Below, piece by piece: positions 1 to 8,716 of a DNA stretch of 64,000 nucleotides. The first letter of the stretch is position 1. Each line of letters starts with the position of its first letter. The position numbers were made by a program, and so were the translations under genes. The notes beneath the pieces are model-generated. The model had not been told where the DNA came from, ran no database searches, and saw only the letters and a list, made by a program, of their open reading frames with translations. Source of the DNA: Plebeiibacterium marinum (GTDB taxonomy: Bacteria; Bacteroidota; Bacteroidia; Bacteroidales; Marinilabiliaceae); contig NZ_JAPDPI010000016.1 in assembly GCF_026013615.1 (NCBI RefSeq), positions 1 through 64,000 of the forward strand, read 5' to 3'.

Positions 1-67
1 ATTATTCTGAAAATGGCCTAAATCGGCAAAAATTATTCTGAAAAATCGCTTTTTGGGTGCTTTTTCG

Positions 68-133
68 ATACGGCTTCGGGAATTGTTCGGGTAGCGCTCG
101 GGTTTGTTCGGGTTGTGTTCGGATAGGGTTCGG
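68..133. repeat. 11-bp phased CCGAAC repeat array
   Basis: TTCGG (CCGAA on the other strand) recurs at about 75, 86, 98 (as CTCGG), 107, 118 and 129, a spacing of 9-12 bases and mostly 11. Two further inverted ATCCGAA copies follow near 141 and 174. ATTATTCTGAAAA also occurs twice just before, at 1 and 32. No gene is visible in 1-256. The array lies downstream of the ABC permease; its function is unknown. Confidence 0.7.
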
Positions 134-256
134 TTATGGTATCCGAATATGGGCCGAAACCCTGCTTGAAAATATCCGAAGTCTTAACCAAATGGTCTCG
201 TAACAGGAATTAAGCTTAACCAACAACCAGCAACACAGTATCAGTGAACTTATTTC

Positions 257-1528
257 TTAATGTTTTGTTTGGTATTTTCTAAAAACTATGCTAATCACCA
301 TACAAATTGCAAAGAATACAACAAGGCGGTTTGCATAGGGAAATACGTCCGTAACTCCATCGTTACGAAGGAATATTCCATAGAAGCCCTGAACACCCCA
401 ATTCAGGGGTGAAAATGCACTTATTTGGCGCATAAGCGGTCCCATAATGTTTACCGGCACCCATACTCCTCCCAAAGCAGCCAAAATTACAGAGGAAACA
501 GATCCAAAAGTTGATGCCTGCACTTCGGTTGAGGCCAAAGTACCAATCACTATCCCGTAGCCGGTGGCTGCAAAAGCGGCAGCAAAAGAAATCAGCAAAA
601 ATGAAGAATAGTTTTCTATCTGAAGATTTGGTAATCCCATTAATGGCAGTATATACATTCCCATAAGTAAGATAACAATAGCCTGGAGCACACAAATGGA
701 AACATATACCAGTATCTTACCATTCATAACCAGAAAATAACTGACTGGAATTGTTTTAATCCGGGCTAAACAGCCATCAGTGCGTTCTTTGATTACATTG
801 CCGGCAACAGGTATGCAGATCAGAAACATGCCAAAAAGAGTCCAGGCAGGGACGTTGTGTTGTGTTGAATTCGGTAAAATCCCATCGTTATATTCACTTA
901 CCATATCTTCTTTTATAACAAAAGCTGGCTCTTCAGGGTATGAAATATCATTTTTTGTATTCATCAAAGCATCCAGCACCTTTGTATAGGTTTTAAAAAT
1001 GATAGACATTTCGCTTTTTACAGAAAACTCTGCAAAACTGCTTTTTACCAGGAGTTTAAACGATTCTTTGGTTACCGGGTCAAATAATAGATTGATTTCG
1101 GTTGAACCTTGTGTGTGTGTGGTATCTGCTTTTATTGAGGGGATTTGCTGTTTTACAAGCAAAAGGGCCCGTTGCTTAATGGCTTTTGTTGCCCCTTTGG
1201 GTATGATAATCCCTATTTGGTAATCTCCTTCAGCAACCTGTTTCCTTGCATTTTTTTCCAGGTGTATACTGTCTCCTATAAATTCTGTAACACTAAATAT
1301 CTTTTGCTTTTTAATTCCTTCCCTAAGTGATTGTCCCACTTCTCCGTTGTCTTTATCAACAATGATTACAGAGATGCTTGTTTCGGAAAGGTTTTGGAAC
1401 GTTTTATGCTGCAACAGGGCCACCACAACCACAAGCACCATCGGCATAAAAAACAACAGCATAACGCCTTGTATGTCGCGAATGAGGAGTAGTGATTCTT
1501 TATATAAGGAAAAAAGGAGTTTCTTCAT
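257..1528 (-). CDS. ABC-2 type transporter permease
   Basis: Membrane subunit of an ABC exporter, 423 aa. The layout is that of the ABC-2 permease family: one hydrophobic helix near residues 20-42, a long polar extracytoplasmic domain to about residue 230, then five or so helices in the C-terminal half. The ATPase subunit lies immediately upstream in the same operon, 76 bases away across a small tandem repeat. Since the operon begins with darA and darB, the likely cargo is the dialkylresorcinol lipid or a flexirubin-type pigment, moved out of the inner membrane. That cargo is inferred from context only. It is the last gene of the operon; no strong terminator is visible after it. Confidence 0.85.
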   Translation of the reverse strand: MKKLLFSLYKESLLLIRDIQGVMLLFFMPMVLVVVVALLQHKTFQNLSETSISVIIVDKDNGEVGQSLREGIKKQKIFSVTEFIGDSIHLEKNARKQVAEGDYQIGIIIPKGATKAIKQRALLLVKQQIPSIKADTTHTQGSTEINLLFDPVTKESFKLLVKSSFAEFSVKSEMSIIFKTYTKVLDALMNTKNDISYPEEPAFVIKEDMVSEYNDGILPNSTQHNVPAWTLFGMFLICIPVAGNVIKERTDGCLARIKTIPVSYFLVMNGKILVYVSICVLQAIVILLMGMYILPLMGLPNLQIENYSSFLLISFAAAFAATGYGIVIGTLASTEVQASTFGSVSSVILAALGGVWVPVNIMGPLMRQISAFSPLNWGVQGFYGIFLRNDGVTDVFPYANRLVVFFAICMVISIVFRKYQTKH

Positions 1529-1547
1529 AGGTTTAAAATAGTATCAA

Positions 1548-1574
1548 GTATCAAGTATCAAGATATATAAAGGA
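1548..1574. repeat. Short tandem repeat, AGTATCAA unit
   Basis: Three 8-base units of AGTATCAA stand in a row, in the gap between the ABC ATPase and permease genes. This is one of several short-period arrays in the window. It may cause length variation by slippage, but no function can be read from it. Confidence 0.8.
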
Positions 1575-1604
1575 GCTTGTTTTTTAATCTTAAATTGCGT
1601 TAAT

Positions 1605-2363
1605 CTAATCTCTGAGTTTTTCTCCGGTTAGTTTAAGAAAAACGGCTTCCAGGTTTTCGCATTCCGGGTTTGCTGATAATAAATCCCGGGGACTTGAGTT
1701 TGCAATCAATTTTCCTTTATCTATAATCCCGATTTGATTACAAAGTTTTTGCACATCTTCCATAATGTGGGATGTGTATATTATTGTAGTACCATTATCA
1801 TTTAACTGTTTTAAAAACTTACGGATCACATTTTTAGACTGTACATCTATTCCAACCATGGGTTCATCAAGGATTAGCAACGATGGGGAATGAAGAAGTC
1901 CAGCTATCAGGTTGATACGTCGCTTCATGCCTCCCGAAAAGGTTGAGATCTTTTTGTTTTGAACATGATCAAGTCCCAATTCTGTCAGGAGATCGTTTAT
2001 TTTTGATTTTAGTTTTGCTGTTGGGAGACCGTAAAGACTACCAAAATACAGCAGGTTTTCTTTTGCTGTTAAACTATCGTATAGCGCAATGTCCTGGGGT
2101 ACCACGCCAATAAAAAATTTGGTTTTTTTCAGGTTCGAAGCAATATCCAGATTATTGATTATACATTTTCCGGAACAGGGCTTTAGTAAGCTGCTAATAA
2201 TAGAAATACTAGTTGTTTTGCCGGCTCCGTTGGGCCCTAATAGTCCAAAAAAATCACCTTTAGCAATATCAAACGATACCTGGTCAACAGCAGGTTCAGC
2301 TTTTCCTTTATAAAACTTCGTAACAGACTGAAATTTCAATATGGTTTCTGAATCCTTGTTCAT
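1605..2363 (-). CDS. ABC transporter ATP-binding protein
   Basis: Cytoplasmic ATPase subunit, 252 aa, that powers the ABC-2 permease encoded next. Walker A (GPNGAGKTT) lies near residues 43-51, the signature motif reads STFSGGMKRR, and Walker B reads LLILDEPMVGID, so all catalytic elements are intact. The length is normal for DrrA/NodI-like export ATPases. It follows the BtrH-fold gene by 34 bases in the darA-darB operon. Substrate is inferred to be the product of that operon. Confidence 0.9.
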   Translation of the reverse strand: MNKDSETILKFQSVTKFYKGKAEPAVDQVSFDIAKGDFFGLLGPNGAGKTTSISIISSLLKPCSGKCIINNLDIASNLKKTKFFIGVVPQDIALYDSLTAKENLLYFGSLYGLPTAKLKSKINDLLTELGLDHVQNKKISTFSGGMKRRINLIAGLLHSPSLLILDEPMVGIDVQSKNVIRKFLKQLNDNGTTIIYTSHIMEDVQKLCNQIGIIDKGKLIANSSPRDLLSANPECENLEAVFLKLTGEKLRD

Positions 2364-2397
2364 TTGTTCGATATTTTATGCCATAATCTCCAAAAGA

Positions 2398-3393
2398 TTA
2401 TTTGATGGCTTTTCCTAAATGAGTAAATAACACTTTTTCTTTCTGTCCCAGGTCATATAGCCTGTCCGCAATATCGTTGTAACTGGTATTGCCAGCCCTT
2501 TTTTTGTATATTCTGGAAGCTTCAACGGCAAATTCGCGCCACAGATCTCCAATTTGAGTCATGTCGGCAGATAGTTTATCTAATTGGGTATTTTCAAGTT
2601 TTTGGGCAGCTTCCTGTAAAAATGACGCATACAAAAATCTGAAGCCTGCACCGCCGGTACCAATCTCCTCCTGCATGCGGACTATCTGGCCTAAGAACCT
2701 TTCCGCTTTTTTATTGCCATATTTTTTAGGCCATTTTCTCATTCGTTTGCTTAGGTACATCATGCCATCAACACCCACTATGCCTTTGTAATGCAACATC
2801 TGGGTTACATTCTTTTTAATTCCTTTTTTAATTGCTGTATCCAGATCTCCCAGGCTTTTGTTGCATTCCACGCTATACATCTTGCCTTTAGGGCTTCCAG
2901 TGCCTTTGGCAAACCGAACCCTTATGAGCTCTTCCTGCGAAAGCATTTCAACATTTTCCATGATCGGATCGCTGATATAATATTGGTTGTCTTCTTTTCC
3001 CAGGCCTACAATGTTGTGGGCGTTGAAATGAAAACGATATTGAGGCGGAAAGTAAGAAAGGTGATAAACGCCTACCACCATGCCTGTGGGAATGCCTTTG
3101 GAAAGGTTTTCATCCAGTTTGGCCATGGCTTTTGCAGGCGACCTGAACTTTTGTGATTTTACTTTTATGCCGAGGTTTTTGGTTGCATGTTTAAAAATAT
3201 GTCCCGGCATAGGACGGAATGAGAAAACCGGAGCCCCATGCAGTTTTATAAACGGGAGATAGGCAAAAAACAATCCTGCCCCTATCCCAAATACCATTGG
3301 TTCACTAATGTCAATTCCCTCATGACGCAATAAATTCCTTGTAACTCCATTTTCGCAATGGGACGACATCTGATGATCGAATTCAATCTTCAT
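2398..3393 (-). CDS. BtrH-fold acyltransferase-like protein (BtrH_N/DUF4872)
   Basis: Protein of 331 aa that resembles the BtrH N-terminal domain followed by a DUF4872-like region. BtrH itself moves an acyl chain from a carrier protein to an aminoglycoside using a cysteine-protease-like fold. A plausible triad is visible: Cys13 in SHCENG, His126 in FNAHNIVG and Asp142 in YYISDP. No signal peptide is present, so it should act in the cytoplasm. It sits in the operon of darA and darB, 7 bases after an unknown small gene. Inference: it could join an acyl chain to the dialkylresorcinol, which is the ester bond found in flexirubins. The family call is firm; the reaction is a hypothesis. Confidence 0.75.
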   Translation of the reverse strand: MKIEFDHQMSSHCENGVTRNLLRHEGIDISEPMVFGIGAGLFFAYLPFIKLHGAPVFSFRPMPGHIFKHATKNLGIKVKSQKFRSPAKAMAKLDENLSKGIPTGMVVGVYHLSYFPPQYRFHFNAHNIVGLGKEDNQYYISDPIMENVEMLSQEELIRVRFAKGTGSPKGKMYSVECNKSLGDLDTAIKKGIKKNVTQMLHYKGIVGVDGMMYLSKRMRKWPKKYGNKKAERFLGQIVRMQEEIGTGGAGFRFLYASFLQEAAQKLENTQLDKLSADMTQIGDLWREFAVEASRIYKKRAGNTSYNDIADRLYDLGQKEKVLFTHLGKAIK

Positions 3394-3400
3394 TACAGCA

Positions 3401-3802
3401 CTAATCTATATTTCTTACTTCGTCAACCGTTTTGTAGCCAAAGGCATAACGATAATTATCCAACTCTTTTTCAGTTAGTTTGTTTTCATTTTTGTACAGG
3501 CAGTCTTTCCATACCTTAAACCAACTGTAACCTGTGTAACCTGACAAAATTTTAATGTTCATCATATTTTTTTTCATATGAAAATAGATGAAACTCTTCT
3601 TTTTATTTTGACATAATACCCTGGCCTTTTCAAATTTTTCTTCCTCAAACTCCCAGGCTTGTTCAAGTGCCACATTTTTAGGTTCAAAACCGGTACTTTT
3701 TACCGCTTTGTATTTCCCTTTTTCATCCACTGCAAACTCAAGAACACTAAATTCTTTCTTGAACTTATCCGAGTGATCCTGGGGTACATCGTTAACCTTC
3801 AT
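3401..3802 (-). CDS. Unknown small protein of the dialkylresorcinol operon
   Basis: 133 aa, charged and rich in lysine and glutamate, with no signal peptide, membrane helix or recognisable motif. The two cysteines are far apart. It is packed tightly in the operon, 12 bases after darB and 7 bases before the BtrH-fold gene, which argues that it is a real gene with a role in the same pathway. I do not recognise the family. Possible roles include an accessory or carrier-like factor, but it has no DSL phosphopantetheine site, so it is not an acyl carrier protein. Confidence 0.7.
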   Translation of the reverse strand: MKVNDVPQDHSDKFKKEFSVLEFAVDEKGKYKAVKSTGFEPKNVALEQAWEFEEEKFEKARVLCQNKKKSFIYFHMKKNMMNIKILSGYTGYSWFKVWKDCLYKNENKLTEKELDNYRYAFGYKTVDEVRNID

Positions 3803-3814
3803 GTCTGAATGTTA

Positions 3815-4945
3815 TTAAACAACAGTTAATAAAGCATAGGTGTATGAAAACCTTGCGCTTTCAGGAATCATCATTAAAATTTTCTGGCCTTTTACCAGGT
3901 TTCCTGAATTAAATATTTCTTCAAGCATGATAAAGCCGGAAGCAGCAGCCACATTACCTACTTTGGGTAAATTAAGGAACCATTTCTCATCATCAATATG
4001 CAACCCTTCGTCGATTAAGGATTGGTTAATATGTTTTTTAAAGAACATAGATGAAATATGAGGCATGAAATAGTCTATTTCATCAAGGGAGAAATCGTGC
4101 TTTTTGAGCAATTCAGATAAAAACTTTCCTCCAAACCTGGTGATATATTTCTCCAGAAGCTTAGAATCCTGTTTCAATGAAAAAACCGACTTGTCGAGTA
4201 AATCTTTGGGGTCAAGACTTCTCCAGGGATGAACTTTTCCTGTTTCATCTTTTAATCCCCCGGCATACATACAGGTTTCTGCCAGGTGGGCATATGATTT
4301 AATTTCCAGCCATTCTAATTTTAACGAAATGCCTGTTTCGTTGGGTTTATCCTGCAGGTATACAGCAGCTGCACCATCAGACAGCATCCATCTTAAAAAT
4401 TCTTTTTCAAAAGCTACATATCCGTTTTCTCCCAGATCCTGAAGGTGAGTAGATTCCTCTTCAAAATTCTTTGACATCATCCAGCTCGACATGTTTTCGG
4501 CACCAACGCATACCGCATTTTTTGAAGAACCGGTTAAGATAGACATGTGCGCGTAATTGAGCGCCCACATGGTACTGTTGCATGAGCCCGTTGCCGACAT
4601 GGCATCTATAGCTCCGATACCCAATCGGCCATGAACCATACATGACAACGAAGGCATTTGTATATCCGGAGATGCAGATCCACTTGTAAGCAGGTCGATG
4701 CTTTGTAGGTCTACACCCTGTTGTTTTAAGGCATTGATAGCTTCTACGGCCATGTCTTCAACAGAATGGGTGATCTTGCCTTCCTTGTCGAGAGCGTAAT
4801 ACCTGTTTTTTATGCCGTTGTTCCGAAGAACAATGTTTTTTGCTTTTGATCTAAGACCTTTTATTTTCCCCAGGTAATCCTCCATTTCATCATTCCCAAC
4901 TGCCTTATTCGGAAAAAATTTAGATATCTTATTAATGTATGTCAT
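3815..4945 (-). CDS. darB: 3-oxoacyl-ACP synthase III-like condensing enzyme DarB
   Basis: Thiolase-fold ketosynthase, 376 aa, of the FabH-like group that makes dialkylresorcinols by condensing two beta-ketoacyl thioesters head to head. The active-site cysteine is Cys122 in SATGSCNS, and a histidine follows in YFMPHISS, where FabH enzymes have theirs. It lies directly after darA (9 bases apart). The DarA/DarB pair is the recognised signature of dialkylresorcinol and flexirubin loci in Bacteroidota. The same fold is used in ordinary fatty-acid initiation, but the separate fabH at 55.7 kb fills that role. Confidence 0.85.
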   Translation of the reverse strand: MTYINKISKFFPNKAVGNDEMEDYLGKIKGLRSKAKNIVLRNNGIKNRYYALDKEGKITHSVEDMAVEAINALKQQGVDLQSIDLLTSGSASPDIQMPSLSCMVHGRLGIGAIDAMSATGSCNSTMWALNYAHMSILTGSSKNAVCVGAENMSSWMMSKNFEEESTHLQDLGENGYVAFEKEFLRWMLSDGAAAVYLQDKPNETGISLKLEWLEIKSYAHLAETCMYAGGLKDETGKVHPWRSLDPKDLLDKSVFSLKQDSKLLEKYITRFGGKFLSELLKKHDFSLDEIDYFMPHISSMFFKKHINQSLIDEGLHIDDEKWFLNLPKVGNVAAASGFIMLEEIFNSGNLVKGQKILMMIPESARFSYTYALLTVV

Positions 4946-4954
4946 AGTTAAATG

Positions 4955-5866
4955 TTAATTTCTTTGAATCCCCTGATAATATTTGATTATGTTTTTTGTT
5001 CTAAACCTAAAAAGTAAATGCACCAGGCTAAATACCAACATGGCAATAGGCGACAGGCCAAACAAGGCAAACAACAAATAGGCTCTGAATACTTTTATTC
5101 TTTTGTGCCATAGCTTGCTGCCTTTAGGAGCTTTAGAAACATATCTGTTAAATTTTTTAAATATTTTTTTTGCGTTCAATTCCGTTGCCAAAACCGAAAA
5201 CCTGATATTAACAGCTCCTTTGTTAACCAATTCGTTTTGTAGCAGGTAACTATCCGGAGATTTTATAAAATTCATCAGGTCCTCTCCAAAAACAGAAGCC
5301 TCTTGTATTGTTTTTTTACTAATGCCTGCATCAGGAAGGAAACCATAAGGCCCTTTATTGCCATACACCAGCCATTTGATAATAGTAATAGCTGAAATGT
5401 AATTGGTGTTGTTGTCCCCTAAAACAATATTGCCAACAAGTTTGGCTTTTGCATTGCTAATGTATTTTTTTATCGATTCCTGGGCGGAAAAACACATATT
5501 CCTTGCCCCGTGAATTGTAACAATGTTTTTCTTTGCTAAGAACTTTATTATTTGAGGGTGTTTCAGAAATGCTGTTACAGGTACAGATGGAGATAGAAAC
5601 CATGTTTGGCATCCTAAAACAACCAGGTCGTAATGGGCATTTAAATCAAAACTAAATGGTTGTAACTCACAGCCGGTTTCTGTAACGCTATCGGGGAACA
5701 CATCAAAAAACTGATCTCTCCAGGGGAAAGGGTACTCCTTTACCGGTCGTAATTCCTCATAATGTATGTTAACTTCATTGCTTTGTGCCAACTTTCCCAT
5801 CACAGAATCAACAACAGCTTTCAACTGTCCTGTCTGAGAAAAGTACACAACCAGTATGTTTTTCAT
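4955..5866 (-). CDS. darA: Dialkylresorcinol condensing enzyme DarA
   Basis: 303 aa protein with a flavodoxin-like N-terminal part: VVYFSQTGQLK at the extreme N-terminus matches the FMN phosphate-binding loop, and the rest of the fold runs to about residue 190. A basic segment and a hydrophobic stretch near residues 262-285 suggest membrane attachment at the C-terminus. Such proteins are annotated in Bacteroidota as dialkylresorcinol condensing enzyme DarA and act with the ketosynthase DarB encoded next. It is the first gene of a six-gene operon. A promoter lies about 130 bases upstream. I am sure of the family; the exact chemical step (cyclisation or aromatisation) is taken from the family name. 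Confidence 0.8.
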   Translation of the reverse strand: MKNILVVYFSQTGQLKAVVDSVMGKLAQSNEVNIHYEELRPVKEYPFPWRDQFFDVFPDSVTETGCELQPFSFDLNAHYDLVVLGCQTWFLSPSVPVTAFLKHPQIIKFLAKKNIVTIHGARNMCFSAQESIKKYISNAKAKLVGNIVLGDNNTNYISAITIIKWLVYGNKGPYGFLPDAGISKKTIQEASVFGEDLMNFIKSPDSYLLQNELVNKGAVNIRFSVLATELNAKKIFKKFNRYVSKAPKGSKLWHKRIKVFRAYLLFALFGLSPIAMLVFSLVHLLFRFRTKNIIKYYQGIQRN

Positions 5867-5992
5867 ATTTAGCTAAATCATTCTTAGTCTGTTCTCATTT
5901 TACAATGAAAACAATAACATATTTGGAAACGGTATATTGCCCGCAATATGAATTAGAAATTTCTAATGCATAATACGGGTTTAAGTTTGGTG

Positions 5993-6022
5993 CAAAAATA
6001 CCTTAATATATTTACTAAACAA
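5993..6022 (-). promoter_or_regulatory. Bacteroidota promoter for darA operon
   Basis: Read on the minus strand, TTG (6022-6020) is followed after 19 bases by TATTTTTG (6000-5993). This matches the TTG-N(17-23)-TAnnTTTG consensus of Bacteroidota. It would give a leader of about 120 bases before darA. Confidence 0.65.
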
Positions 6023-6052
6023 ATATTCAATTGGTTCAAATGTTGAGGATTA

Positions 6053-6084
6053 TTGTCAGGGGGAATGATTTTTTCTTATGTTTG
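6053..6084 (+). promoter_or_regulatory. Bacteroidota promoter for ketosynthase operon
   Basis: TTG (6053-6055), 21 bases, then TATGTTTG (6077-6084), a full match to TAnnTTTG. It faces away from the darA promoter, with only about 30 bases between the two, so a regulator bound here could control both arms. The rest of the 5867-6230 gap shows no gene. Confidence 0.65.
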
Positions 6085-6230
6085 TGATTACAATCTCATA
6101 TAAACTATATGAGGATGTTACTTAATCCAATTATTCCGGTTTTTGTTGAATTTTGAATTACCTGTAATGGTACCTGATTCTTTTATTGACCGGCATAATA
6201 CCAGGAATTTTTTTTATAAAATGGTATTAT

Positions 6231-7442
6231 ATGCAATCACCTGAACAAAGCAGAGTTTATATTACGGGTATGGGTGTTATATCCGGTATCGGAAAAAATG
6301 TAGAAGAAAATTTTAATTCAATAAAAGCCGGGCGTAGCGGTATTGGGAAAATTAAATACCTGAATACAGTTCATAAGGAAAAATTTTTGGTTTCAGAAGT
6401 TGCCTTTTCTAATGAAGAATTGATTTTGGGTTTGGGACTGGATAAAGACGAGGAATATCCCCGTACTACCTTGTTGGCTCTTTGGGCTGCAAGGGAGGCT
6501 ATGGAAGATGCCGGTTTTGAGAGTGATAGTGCTATCCGCACAGGAATTATTGTTGGTACTACGGTTGGTGGGATGGATGTTGCTGAAAACCATTATAAAC
6601 AGCAGGGTGGCAATCCAAAATTTATCATATCGTCTCAAAGCAAAGGATATACTGCCGAAATGATTGCGGAATTATATGGGATCTATGACTTTGTTACTAC
6701 AATTACAACAGCCTGTTCATCCAGTGCAAATGCTATTGCTCTGGGAGCGGATTTGATAAAGAGCAAGCGGCTCGACAGGGTTATAGTTGGTGGGGCTGAT
6801 TCTTTATGTAAATATACCCTTAATGGTTTTAATACCTTGATGATTTTAAGTGAACAGCCATGTACACCTTTTGATGATAACAGGAGCGGATTGAATCTGG
6901 GCGAGGGAGCTGGCTTCCTGGTGCTTGAAAGTAGCGATCAGGTAAGAAAAAAGAATAAGCACACCTATGCCATGGTTAGTGGTTATGCCAATAATAACGA
7001 TGCGTTTCATCAAACAGCAACTTCAGATACAGGAGAAGGCCCTTACTTATGTATGAAAGGTGCCATGGAAATGGCAGGGATAAATCCTTTGGAAATTGAT
7101 TATATCAATGCCCACGGAACAGGAACACCAAATAATGATGTAACAGAGAGTGCAGCGATCCAACGAATTTTTGGAAGGCAATATCCGCCGTTCTCCTCCT
7201 TAAAGCCCTATATAGGTCATACCTTGGGAGCCGCAGGATCTGTTGAGGCGATTTTTAGTGTTTTAAGTATCCAAAATCAGATGATATATAAAAATCTAAA
7301 TTTTAAAACACCTATTCATGGAGTAGATATTGTGCCGGTTACAGAATCAAAACCTGAGAAGGTTGTACATGTTATGAGCAATTCTTTTGGTTTTGGAGGG
7401 AACGATACTTCTGTTATCTTATCACAAACGAATAGTAATTAA
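6231..7442 (+). CDS. Beta-ketoacyl-ACP synthase (FabF-like, KS)
   Basis: 403 aa ketosynthase that extends acyl chains with malonyl-ACP. The Cys-His-His triad is complete: Cys162 in TTACSSSA, His in NAHGTGTPNND and His in PYIGHTLGAAG. The start is placed at the ATG at 6231 because the protein then begins just before the conserved VYITGMG strand; the frame stays open upstream only to a poor TTG. It diverges from darA and is followed after 3 bases by a ketosynthase homologue without catalytic cysteine, the arrangement of KS and chain-length-factor pairs in aryl polyene and flexirubin loci. It probably builds one of the chains used in the pigment or lipid. Confidence 0.85.
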   Translation: MQSPEQSRVYITGMGVISGIGKNVEENFNSIKAGRSGIGKIKYLNTVHKEKFLVSEVAFSNEELILGLGLDKDEEYPRTTLLALWAAREAMEDAGFESDSAIRTGIIVGTTVGGMDVAENHYKQQGGNPKFIISSQSKGYTAEMIAELYGIYDFVTTITTACSSSANAIALGADLIKSKRLDRVIVGGADSLCKYTLNGFNTLMILSEQPCTPFDDNRSGLNLGEGAGFLVLESSDQVRKKNKHTYAMVSGYANNNDAFHQTATSDTGEGPYLCMKGAMEMAGINPLEIDYINAHGTGTPNNDVTESAAIQRIFGRQYPPFSSLKPYIGHTLGAAGSVEAIFSVLSIQNQMIYKNLNFKTPIHGVDIVPVTESKPEKVVHVMSNSFGFGGNDTSVILSQTNSN

Positions 7443-7445
7443 AGT

Positions 7446-8522
7446 ATGGGAATATATATAAAATCAATTGTTGCTATTTCGGCACATGATACTTTTGAAT
7501 GCAACCATCTTCCCCTGACGCTGGAGTCGTACACTAAATGGATGAAGTGCAGAACTCCGGAGTTTAAAAAATATATACCTCCAAAAGTATTGCGGAGGAT
7601 GAATCGTTTTAACCGGATTAACCTGGTGTGTGCAAAAAAGTCGTTGGAAAACCTGGGTATAGAAAGACCTGATGCTATTATTACGGCCACCAGCATGGGG
7701 TGTGTTGATGATTCAGAAAGGTTTTTAAACCAAATACTCGATAATGATGAAATGTTGCTGACCCCAACAAGTTTTATTCAATCTACGCACAATGCCGTGG
7801 GCTCTAATCTTGCCCTGGCCTATGATTGTAAAGGGTATAATGTGGTATATACACATGATGATTCTGCTTTTGAAACGGTTTTGCTGGATGCTGGTGTCAG
7901 ATTGAAAAGTGAAGGTGTCAATAATATTTTGATTGGTGCAGCCGATGAATTGACAGAGGAAAATTATGGTTTGAAGAAAACGGTAAACCAGTGGAAAACG
8001 GAGCAGGAAGATAATTTGAGCATTAAGAACAGTAAAACTAAAGGAACTATCCCCGGTGAAGGGGCTACTTTTATGATGGTTTCTGAATCTCCCGAAAATG
8101 CAGAGCTGGAATTAATTGGGGTGGAAGTGTTTTATGCATTGCCTCCGGAAATTAGTTTGGAAGATAAGGTGTTGAGCTTTTTGGTAAGTAATGGAGTGTC
8201 GAAGGATGATATTGATTCGGTGGTGCTTGGTTTGAATGGGGACTGCGAAAATGATCTGTCTTACAAAGGATTTATAACAGGTTTTTGTAATGATAAAAAT
8301 GTATTGTATTACAAACATATATGTGGCAATTATCATAGTGACGGGGCTTTTTCCTTGTGGTTTGTTTCTAAAATTGCAAGCGGTGAGGAGTTACCGCAAT
8401 ATGCGGTGATTCACAGAGCGGATAAAGAAGTGGGAAGAGAGAGAGGTGTGCTGAGAAATGTGTTGCTGGTTAAACATGCTAATAACAGGAATTTCTCCTT
8501 TGTATTGGTTAAAGGGGTTTAG
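7446..8522 (+). CDS. Ketosynthase-like chain length factor
   Basis: 358 aa, a divergent thiolase-fold protein related to beta-ketoacyl synthases. At the place where the active KS has TTACSSSA, it has VVYTHDDSAF, so the nucleophilic cysteine is gone (Asp138-Asp139-Ser140). Other fold landmarks such as ATSMG and QSTHNAVGSNLALAY remain. Proteins like this form heterodimers with an active KS and set chain length. It starts 3 bases after the KS gene stops, so the two are surely cotranscribed. No ACP, ketoreductase or dehydratase gene is nearby, so those partners must be supplied elsewhere. Confidence 0.75.
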   Translation: MGIYIKSIVAISAHDTFECNHLPLTLESYTKWMKCRTPEFKKYIPPKVLRRMNRFNRINLVCAKKSLENLGIERPDAIITATSMGCVDDSERFLNQILDNDEMLLTPTSFIQSTHNAVGSNLALAYDCKGYNVVYTHDDSAFETVLLDAGVRLKSEGVNNILIGAADELTEENYGLKKTVNQWKTEQEDNLSIKNSKTKGTIPGEGATFMMVSESPENAELELIGVEVFYALPPEISLEDKVLSFLVSNGVSKDDIDSVVLGLNGDCENDLSYKGFITGFCNDKNVLYYKHICGNYHSDGAFSLWFVSKIASGEELPQYAVIHRADKEVGRERGVLRNVLLVKHANNRNFSFVLVKGV

Positions 8523-8716
8523 TAAAAACAGTAGCTTTTTTGCAGAGACTAAATAAAAGAATGCCGGGTGAGGAGTAACTACAGTTTGGGTGGATTGTTG
8601 TTAGAAATGGTTTCTATAATAAGAATTCTGAAAAAAAACACTTATTGCTCAGGATAATGAGAAATATCATGTATTTTCGCAGCATATTTTAACAGGCAAA
8701 TACAAGTATCTTAAAA

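Noticed and set aside
3401..3802. Acyl carrier protein for the dialkylresorcinol pathway
   Set aside because: There is no DSL serine motif and the protein is too basic for an ACP.
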